Assembly (NCBI GenBank): GCA_018806915.1
Contig: JAGKQI010000083.1
Location: 806,001 to 870,000 of the forward strand
Length of the DNA: 64,000 nt
Direction of reading: 5' to 3'
DNA from: Phytophthora colocasiae
Lineage: Eukaryota > Oomycota > Peronosporomycetes > Peronosporales > Peronosporaceae
The notes below the pieces were generated by a model. It was not told the DNA's origin and searched no databases. It was given only the letters and a program-made list of their open reading frames with translations. Shown in pieces: positions 45,519-53,466 of the stretch (positions are counted from its first letter, which is position 1; each line of letters starts with the position of its first letter). The translations under genes and the position numbers were made by a program.

Positions 45519-47411
45519 TGTCGCGAAGTCGGTGCAACTTTTACCGCGGTGCAGGGGCGTACAGTGAACCTGGAAGTGTGACTACCGGTAATGATACCAG
45601 AGTCGCACAACAAGGTGGGCGTGTGTTACCTTGTGCTGTCCTCGTAGGTTCGTTGTCTTGGTAATGAGACCCTCGCCGGGGTCGTGAGAGTGTTGCTGAG
45701 AGTGAGGGTTCCTTGCGTAGACCGTCGGATGTCCTTCTGGTCCTCACAGGAGCGCTTGAGAGTCGAACGTTTTCCGGTGAACACTTGTGTATACCAGAGA
45801 TTTCTGAAAGCAAAAGAGAAATTAATACAATGGGAAGTCCTGTCACTAGACTTCCGAGATAACCGCAATATAGAGTTCCGATATACAAATATGTAGCTGC
45901 TCTTATTCTTTCCTGGCCCTTGAGCAGTGGGCTAGTTCTCCAGGTCAACTAGGGAAATGTTCACCAGACACCTGGTCTGTCTGGTATTCCCGTAACTTTC
46001 GCGCACCACCCTCTAATATATAGAGGGAAAATAAACCAATACACTATCAGTTATATAACAGTCTACCGAGCGTCTTGAGAGCGACTGTCTAGCTCCCAAA
46101 ACCTGTCCAAACGTACAATATGAAATGGGCTACCGTTAGAGACAAGACAAACGACCCAACTAGGAAATGGAATAGGTGGGTCCTCTCAGGTCTCTACGTT
46201 ACGCTGATCTCCACCTAAAGGGGCTTGATAGGTGAGAGATCACACGACTCAAAGCTTTGTCGTGGCCTTACACTTCCGAAGAACCGACGAATCGACCTTG
46301 GGGTTGTAACGCAAAATTGAACTCGGGGGTACCGGTCAAATTGAACTCTGGTTATCTATCTCGTATCTCTCTGTCTTCTATCTTCCATATTCTCATATAC
46401 ACTTGGTCTCAGTATAACCCAGGAATCTTCACTTGGGCTCACTATGGTAGTCGATGCTGCAGATCTTGTCGAGTCGACACTTAATGATGTCATTACAGGG
46501 ATGAGCAGGTTGCGTTTCACTTGATTGCGTGAGGTCGTGTTGGGTACACTTGGTCTCAGTATGGGGTGGGCTTCAGAATGTCAGAGTCTGGTATCCTGTT
46601 CATCAGGGTCTGGAATCATGTACGTCGGAGACATGTTCATCGGAACCGTGTACTCCGGAATCATGTACATCAGAGTCGTAATACCAGAGTCGTGACACTT
46701 GGGTCTGTTCATCGGAGTCTTGTACGTCGGAGTCTGTTCATCGGAAACTGGTAAATGTCTGGAATATTGCTTGTATAAGCCGGACACATCAGACTTGTTC
46801 ACCAGAATCATGTTCATCAGACTCATGTACATCGAACTCATGTACGTCGGACTTCATGTACGTCGGACTCATGTACGTCAGACTTCATGGTGTGATATCA
46901 GAGTTTCCATGCGTGATACCAGAAATCCATGAGTGTTTTTAGGGTGCGGAGCACGTATGCTACAACGCACGAAGTCCAGTCGGGATATGCGCGGGATGCG
47001 CTACGTCTGGTGCGCGATACTTGGTATCTTGTGGGTATAACTGTATTCCTTGAACCATCATCGTCACACAGGACGGCAACGGGATGAGGTCTCTCAGAGA
47101 TACATTCTTCTGAGAGACTTTCTGCCAACCTTTAGGCACTCATCGTCGGGGAAAGTCCGGTGATCAGACTGAGTGTTATTGTCTCTCGGAGTTTGTGCAC
47201 TTTTCCGAGGAACACTTCTGATCTCTTGGGCCCCTTTGCAGTACAGGTGAAGGTTAATATATAAAGCAGTTTTCTTCCACAGATCCATTATTGTCGCACG
47301 GGACATAACCTCGTCCCACATCTCCCTTTCTCCCACAATCCAGTATGTGTCCAATCACATCACAGCGTAACGTCCATATCCACTCGAAAAATCGTAATTA
47401 GCAACGTGTCA
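45519..47411 (-). repeat. 3' LTR of element B
   Basis: 1893 bp. The part 46590-46890 is packed with variants of TGTTCATCGGA and TGTACGTCGGA, about 15 in 330 bases. Confidence 0.95.
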
Positions 47412-47424
47412 ACCGCCCCTCCTG
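47412..47424 (-). promoter_or_regulatory. Polypurine tract of element B
   Basis: On the minus strand CAGGAGGGGCGGT lies immediately before the 3' LTR (TGACACGT), the expected plus-strand primer position. Confidence 0.75.
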
Positions 47425-47466
47425 GTCATAATTCGTCAGTGCGGAACTTTCTCCAAACTGAGCATC

Positions 47467-50400
47467 ATGGCCAGGACAGTACGTCAGAGGTCCCGTGAAC
47501 ATAGTGTAGCTGTGACGCTCTCAAAACTTCCGGGGTTTCAAAGTCTCTGGTGTCCTGTCGCTCATTCTGATTCCATCAGACTCAGAAATAGCCAACTGTC
47601 GTATCCCACAAACGGGCACATCCCGATTTCCTTTCTGACGCACACTTCGGAAGAAGATCCTGCAGCCATGAGTTCCCCATCGGCTTCTACTATTGGCGAC
47701 GCCTCGGGCACTGGGCCCGCTTCGGCATCTGTAGCATCGCGAGGTGGTGGTGACGGTACTTCCGCATCACCTGGTGGCAGCTCAAGCGCCCCAGCCTCAC
47801 AGTCGAGCGCGTCCGCCGCTCCGAAGCAGGGCGTTGATGCTGCTGACAGCGATGATCACGTGAGCGGACCTGGTACGTCGGCGGCTTCCGCTACTGCGGG
47901 TTCGACTCTTGGCGTCTTGTCTTCGCTTCACAGAGGCCCCCACATTCTCTCCACCGCCGAGGTGGACGATCTGTTTGGACCTGGGCAACAACCGTTGGAC
48001 GAAGAGAAGTCCGACGTCCCTTCCAACTGGGTGGATCCTGAGCCACGACCTGAGGGGCAACCATTCTTGGTTGGTGTTCCGGCGCTCGCCGAGGACTTCC
48101 GTGTGGGCAACCACATCGCGAATATCTATGGTGGGCCTGGTGTATTAGTTGGCCTTGAAGGCTTCACACCGGCAGACATCTCGGAGCTCGAGCGTGTCAT
48201 CCCCGACTTCACTGAAAGTCAGATGCTTGTTCCCCACGTGGATAGCCGTAACCGCATGAGTCTTGAGGCGCACATGGGATCCGTTGACGTCCTCCGGGAA
48301 TTGGCGGCAATCCTCCTGCACCTCCCTCATCAGCGCCTCGCCGAGCGGGTGTACAAGACATCGGGTTACCTGAAGCAGATGGCTGGCGCTCACCGTCGGC
48401 TTCGACTCCAAGTAGAGTCCCAGGGCGGTGCATCTCTGGTGGACACGGCCGCTATCCAGAACAAGTCCGAAGATCTCAAGCGTCAGTGGGTCTTCAACTG
48501 CCAGATTTGGCGCCATGAAGTGCTGGACGCCCGGCGCACTGCTGGTGAGACCGAAGATCGTGTGAACGCGGAGTCCAAGAACCTCGCTTCGCACTATCAG
48601 GACCAGATTGACGCTCTGGAGTCCGAGAAAACGGCCTTAGAGGAACGCCTGGCGGACTCTCAAGCGGAGGTCCGTCTGCTGAAGGCTCGCCCCACGACCA
48701 CAGCCACAGACTCCTGGGGTTTCCTGGAGTACTTGTTTGAACACGGGGAGTTGAACGGCAGTTGGGTGCGTCTTCGGGAGCTTCTGGTGAACTTCCAAGA
48801 GGGCAAGGCGCCGCCTAAAGACTGGGACACCATCATCAATGTGACGGCAATGGATCAGCGTAAGGCGGAAATTCCTGACTTCTCCAAGCGTCTGGCGAGA
48901 ATTCGCTTCGATCAAGCTGCGGAGGCCAAGAAATCAGCCAAAGTGCTGGATCTGACGGGTGCTGGCAGTGGTGTGAAGGTCTCCGGTGAGCATGCGGGCG
49001 GCCTCGAGAAATCAAGCACTCGCCCGGTGAACAAGTCTGGGTCGCCCACCAGGTCGCCCAAATCTCCCGGATCTCCACCACTCAAGCCTAACCGGCCGTC
49101 TGGGAAACATCGGGTTCGTGTTCCTCAGGATCGCCCCAAGAATTACACGCCTGGTATCGATTCAGTGCGTCCGGCGAACGCCAAGTCTCCGGTGTCCAAG
49201 GACGCAGTTCATACCACGTTACCATCTGGAGTCGTCTGGGAAGAAGTTCGTCCGGACTTGCGCTTGGCTCTGCTCGTCGGCATTTCTTACGAGACAGCGA
49301 TGAAGTGGCTGCGCACGGACAAGCCCGCCCACAGCCTGTTCACGGGGCGCCCCTTGGTAAAAATGCTAGTGAGCATGATGTACTGGCGCAAGCTGAATCA
49401 GACCCCGTGGACCTCGTACGTCCCAGAGACGTACTACAAGATGGCTGAGGAGGAACTGCGCCGGCTTCAGAAGAACGATGTGGAGCCACCGGTCTGGGAG
49501 GCACTGGACGCTCACGTCCCGTATCCCATCAGCGAACCTGAGTCCACAGAGGATGACCCTCAGAAAGACCCGGACTTCAAGGAGTCTGGTGAACAAGAAT
49601 CGGCGTCTAGCAACAGCGAGTCTGACGACGAAAAGTCGAGCGGCAACAGCGATGACTCTGACGACGATGAGTCTGATGATCATTCGCACGCCGGCAACAA
49701 GCGTCCACGGGACTACGAGTCCAGTGATTCAGACGACTCGGGTCCGATAATCCCTACCAAGAAGTCCAAGCGGGATAGTGTACACGAGGCATCCAGGTCC
49801 AAGTCAAGCGGTCAGAAGTCCGGTGGCACCTCCACGTCTAGTCCCAAGAGCAAGAAGTCCGGTGGTTCGCCCAAGTCAAGTTCCAAGGACAAAAAGTCTC
49901 AAGAGCCCAAGTCGCCTAAGAGCTCTTCGGGCAAGCGACCTTCCGGTAAACTCCGGAAGTCAAGTCTGGTGTCCAAGTCGTACAAGTCGCTGACACCGAA
50001 GGAACTGCTGACAATCGAGGCCCCGGACACACATTGTTCTTCGTGGCTGTACTACGGCATTCCGGTCCAGCCGACAAGTGACACCAAGACGTCCATCGGG
50101 CAGACGCCAGGGTTCCCAGACTTCGAGCCCCACAGACACAGTCTGGCACGCCTCAAGAAACGTTGGAATTCCAAGAAATACCAAGCTCTGCTGGATGAAG
50201 TGCCAGCGCCCTGGGACGTCATGTACCATAACCGTCGGACCGAGCTGTACTTTCACCGACGTGAAGACCTCTGTCCCTTGGTTCAGGCGGACATCGAAGA
50301 GCTCGCGTCTCTCATGCGCAAGCACGCCCAGGCACTGTGGGAACGCACTCACTGGGTGATAATGGATCCCGACGAGGACCTGCTGTCCGGTGAACAGCAC

Positions 50401-50754
50401 AAGGAACGTGGGCTCCGACGTGCATCTTTACTGCGCCAATATCGAGGGACAGTATCCAAGATTCTGAAGCACAAGGATTTCCCGGAGACGCTCATGTTCG
50501 AGCCTGGTATCTGGAAGGTCCCGGACAAATATTGCCCATGGATCTGGCAGGACCCACGTGCACGTGACATCGGAGGTCCCAAGTGCCTGAGCTTGCGCAA
50601 GCAACTCGAAGCTATCGACTCAGCGGAACCGGCGCGCACGCAGTGGGCCACAGCGTCTTCCGACAAGGACTGGATGGAATTCGTGCCATCCGATCTCCGA
50701 AAACAAGCTCTGACGCCCGCTGAACGCGCCGAAAATCCTGTCTCTCTGAAGTAA
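47467..50754 (+). CDS. Antisense ORF of element B, 1095 residues
   Basis: Uninterrupted frame on the strand opposite to gag-pol, starting 55 bases inside the 3' LTR; a second in-frame ATG is at 47668. No family recognised. Residues 65-150 are Ser/Ala/Gly-rich. Residues 155-340 look folded (STAEVDDLFGPGQQP, GFTPADISELERVIPDF). About 340-410 is a likely coiled coil (DQIDALESEKTALEERL). About 690-745 is strongly acidic with Ser/Asp runs. About 765-845 is Ser/Lys-rich with KKSKR-type nuclear signals. 850-1095 looks folded again (WLYYGIPVQP, WDVMYHNRRTELYF). Its 3' end meets pol tail to tail across 387 bases. Length without a stop argues for selection. Transcription would have to start in or beside the 3' LTR in antisense direction (inference). 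A captured host gene or a DNA/chromatin-binding accessory are possible. Confidence 0.75.
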   Translation: MARTVRQRSREHSVAVTLSKLPGFQSLWCPVAHSDSIRLRNSQLSYPTNGHIPISFLTHTSEEDPAAMSSPSASTIGDASGTGPASASVASRGGGDGTSASPGGSSSAPASQSSASAAPKQGVDAADSDDHVSGPGTSAASATAGSTLGVLSSLHRGPHILSTAEVDDLFGPGQQPLDEEKSDVPSNWVDPEPRPEGQPFLVGVPALAEDFRVGNHIANIYGGPGVLVGLEGFTPADISELERVIPDFTESQMLVPHVDSRNRMSLEAHMGSVDVLRELAAILLHLPHQRLAERVYKTSGYLKQMAGAHRRLRLQVESQGGASLVDTAAIQNKSEDLKRQWVFNCQIWRHEVLDARRTAGETEDRVNAESKNLASHYQDQIDALESEKTALEERLADSQAEVRLLKARPTTTATDSWGFLEYLFEHGELNGSWVRLRELLVNFQEGKAPPKDWDTIINVTAMDQRKAEIPDFSKRLARIRFDQAAEAKKSAKVLDLTGAGSGVKVSGEHAGGLEKSSTRPVNKSGSPTRSPKSPGSPPLKPNRPSGKHRVRVPQDRPKNYTPGIDSVRPANAKSPVSKDAVHTTLPSGVVWEEVRPDLRLALLVGISYETAMKWLRTDKPAHSLFTGRPLVKMLVSMMYWRKLNQTPWTSYVPETYYKMAEEELRRLQKNDVEPPVWEALDAHVPYPISEPESTEDDPQKDPDFKESGEQESASSNSESDDEKSSGNSDDSDDDESDDHSHAGNKRPRDYESSDSDDSGPIIPTKKSKRDSVHEASRSKSSGQKSGGTSTSSPKSKKSGGSPKSSSKDKKSQEPKSPKSSSGKRPSGKLRKSSLVSKSYKSLTPKELLTIEAPDTHCSSWLYYGIPVQPTSDTKTSIGQTPGFPDFEPHRHSLARLKKRWNSKKYQALLDEVPAPWDVMYHNRRTELYFHRREDLCPLVQADIEELASLMRKHAQALWERTHWVIMDPDEDLLSGEQHKERGLRRASLLRQYRGTVSKILKHKDFPETLMFEPGIWKVPDKYCPWIWQDPRARDIGGPKCLSLRKQLEAIDSAEPARTQWATASSDKDWMEFVPSDLRKQALTPAERAENPVSLK

Positions 50755-51141
50755 GTACGCCAGAAGTCCGGTGTACTCTTCGCGGCATCTCCGGGGAACT
50801 ACACTTCTTCTTCCAGAACAACTTAGTCGTCTGCATATCGTAGCGTAGTAACAATTCCAAATATAGTTCCCCGACGACCTTCTCCTTTAACATCCTCATA
50901 TGTCGTTCAGTAATCCTCTTCTCATAGCATCATCAGAATCCACTTCGTAAAATTTCATCATACACACACAACCACAAAATCATCTCCATACAAATTCACA
51001 TAACAATCACCATCTCTGGGAGTCACGTATCCCCGAAATCACATTTCCGAAAGACATGTCTCTCAGACACCTTCATCTCTGAAATACATCGTCTGGTGAA
51101 CAGTGATGTTCACCAGAGTTCTCCGGATAAATTTTCAGAGT
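50755..51141. other. Spacer between antisense ORF and pol
   Basis: No ORF. AT-rich middle part, with ACCAGAGTTCTCCGG and TGTTCACCAGA near 51100. It must hold the 3' ends of both converging transcripts if both are made. Confidence 0.5.
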
Positions 51142-53466
51142 TTAAACTCTGGGGTGATCGTCTCCAGCTTGCATTGCTTGGAAACGAGCTCGCGCTCGTG
51201 CGCTCTGATTGAACTCATACAGTAAAGCACCACAGTTCAGCTTTGACAAGGGTAGCCACTCTGTCTCGTCGTACCCCTTCCACTTGACCAGGTATTCGCG
51301 AAGTCTCTTGGAGGTCCTGGTACGCTTGCTCCACCGAGTGTCAAGTATCTTTTCCACTTCGTATTCATCATTCTCGGTGTCGGGCTCCCAACTGTCTTCT
51401 GGTAACAGCGCTGCATCAAAGTCATCATCCTCACGGACATCGAGTTCCACAGTCGGTCTTCTGGGAAACAAGGCTCTCGGCTTCAGGCGACTTATATGAA
51501 CCCAAGGGTTCACCCGATACCCGGTGTCCTCGACCTTCAGTTTCACGCGAAAATCATCCAACATCTCTTCAATCCGGAAAGGGCCATGCCACATGTGTGC
51601 GAGTTTCCGACTCAACCCCGTTTGTACCTTGGGGATGTATAGCCACACGGCATCTCCGACGGCAAATCCGGACTTCAGACGTTCCGACAACTCTTTCCAC
51701 TTTCGGGTCTGTTCTTCAGAACGCTCCCGCTTGGCCTTCTTCTGAAGTTCTTCAGCACAGGCTTGAGCGTAGCTGTAATCTCGTTGCATCTTCCGACGCC
51801 ACTCATAAGCAGTGCGCTCTTGTACACCAGAAGGTTTTGGACCAAGCATCGCGGACACAGTCCCATGAGCATCCCATCCGTGCACCAGAAAGAAAGGTGT
51901 TTCCAGACGGGTCGCGTCAAAGGAAGTGTTCAATGCGAACATCAGACGTTCGGCGTGGTCGTCCCAGTCACTCTGATCAGCTTCGGCGATGTAGGCCTTG
52001 ATAGCGCACACGACCGTCTGAACAGACCGTTCTTGCTGGCCGTTTGCCTGAGGACGGTACGCCAGAGTCGCTCGCTGTCTGCTTCCCAGGAGATCTCGGA
52101 AACACCTGAACACTTCACTCATGAACCGAGGGTCCTGATCATGGCGTATCATGGAACTAGCTCCGAAGTTCCGGAAGACACGTTCCTCGTAGGCCTCAGC
52201 GACATCTTGAGCCGTAGTAATACTCATAGGCTTGCACATCACATATCCTGAGAACATGTCTTGGAACAACAGCAGGAACGTGTTGCCTCTGGCGAACTTT
52301 GGCATGTGCGTCACGATATCCATGGACACTACTTCAAAAGGTCGACTGGGCTCGATGTTACCGGGCGACGGTCCAGGATTCGGGGGACGCCCCTTGCCAC
52401 TTGCACAGTCCATACACTCCTTGACGAACCTCTCCACATCAGCGTACATACCAATCCAGTAGAATTCGGAGCTCAGCTTCTCGAACGTACGTTTGATTCC
52501 CTGGTGAGCACCCTGGTAATCCCCATGAGCATAATGCAACATATCAGCATGCAAGTCTCTGGGGACCACAAGTCGGGGCTCATCAACCATGTCTCTCGGA
52601 CGTTCCCTGGTAGCACGGCTGAGGCGGTACAAAACGTCTCTGGAATCCAAGATGAAATCATCGGCGATCCTGGCAAGCTTCCTTATTCGGGGTCGTGGTA
52701 GATCTCCCACGTCGCCCTTAAGGAACTTGATGAGTTCTGCCAGATGAACATCTTGAGTCTGGTGAACTTTGATCCTCCGCCAGCGTTCTTCCTGAAACTC
52801 CAGTGGGCCCATAGGTTCACGAGCCTCCACGTCACCTGGTAGGTTTGCTTCTTCCTGATTGCGTGCACGAGTGATGGCAACAAGCACCTTGGCAGCATGA
52901 GGCAGGGGCGCAGACTCTGGCCCTGGGTCATCCATCTCCGATGTACAATCATGTTCACCAGAGGTCCGGTGGACATCGTCCGGAGTTTCAGAAGACATCC
53001 CTTCGGGAGGCTTCATCAGTTTCTCTGGGATCTTGGACACCAGTTTTAGATGAGTCAGTTCGTCAGGGTCTTGGACCTGCCCGGACTCGCCAAGAACGAG
53101 GGTCTTGGACGTCAAATAGTCAGCTGCTTGATTGAACTCACGCTTCACGTGCACTAGCTTCAGAGACTGAAACTTGATCTTCAGAGACTCAAACTCGGCC
53201 AATTTCCGCTGCAGGTTCGGCTGATTACAATTGATCAGACCTTGAGCTTGCTGGATAGCGATACGAGAGTCTCCGACAACCACCAAGTCTCGGATGCCAC
53301 GTTCCAAAGCTAACTTCAATCCATTGATCAGACCACAGTACTCTGAGTCATTCACAGTGACGTCTTTCAGAGCGAACTCTTGGGCTTCCAGGATGTTCCA
53401 CCCCGGGAGCTCCCAGAGCACACATCCGCAGCTTCCCAGGCGAGTGGATGTCTTGGCGGCCATCAA
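51142..53466 (-). CDS. Element B pol part 2: RNase H (second), integrase, chromodomain
   Basis: Polyprotein segment of about 774 codons; it begins one frame away from pol part 1, with which it overlaps at 53348-53466. First comes a second RNase H: SFDG is encoded in the previous frame, then KTSTRLGSCGCVLW, NDSEYCGLINGLKLAL, VVVGDSRIAI and FNQAADYL supply E, D, D. Integrase follows: YAHGDYQGAHQG with CMDCASGKG (zinc), SMDIVTHMP, IRHDQDPRF and ANGQQERSV (Asp, Asp, Glu). Around residues 701-755 is a chromodomain: EYEVEKILDTRW, REYLVKWKGYDETEWLP. Chromodomains direct integration to marked chromatin in chromoviruses. Confidence 0.9.
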   Translation of the reverse strand: MMAAKTSTRLGSCGCVLWELPGWNILEAQEFALKDVTVNDSEYCGLINGLKLALERGIRDLVVVGDSRIAIQQAQGLINCNQPNLQRKLAEFESLKIKFQSLKLVHVKREFNQAADYLTSKTLVLGESGQVQDPDELTHLKLVSKIPEKLMKPPEGMSSETPDDVHRTSGEHDCTSEMDDPGPESAPLPHAAKVLVAITRARNQEEANLPGDVEAREPMGPLEFQEERWRRIKVHQTQDVHLAELIKFLKGDVGDLPRPRIRKLARIADDFILDSRDVLYRLSRATRERPRDMVDEPRLVVPRDLHADMLHYAHGDYQGAHQGIKRTFEKLSSEFYWIGMYADVERFVKECMDCASGKGRPPNPGPSPGNIEPSRPFEVVSMDIVTHMPKFARGNTFLLLFQDMFSGYVMCKPMSITTAQDVAEAYEERVFRNFGASSMIRHDQDPRFMSEVFRCFRDLLGSRQRATLAYRPQANGQQERSVQTVVCAIKAYIAEADQSDWDDHAERLMFALNTSFDATRLETPFFLVHGWDAHGTVSAMLGPKPSGVQERTAYEWRRKMQRDYSYAQACAEELQKKAKRERSEEQTRKWKELSERLKSGFAVGDAVWLYIPKVQTGLSRKLAHMWHGPFRIEEMLDDFRVKLKVEDTGYRVNPWVHISRLKPRALFPRRPTVELDVREDDDFDAALLPEDSWEPDTENDEYEVEKILDTRWSKRTRTSKRLREYLVKWKGYDETEWLPLSKLNCGALLYEFNQSARARARFQAMQAGDDHPRV

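Noticed and set aside
46257..47354. Short frames within the element B LTR, present identically in both LTRs
   Set aside because: They are duplicated only because the LTR is duplicated; no codon bias, domains or start context.
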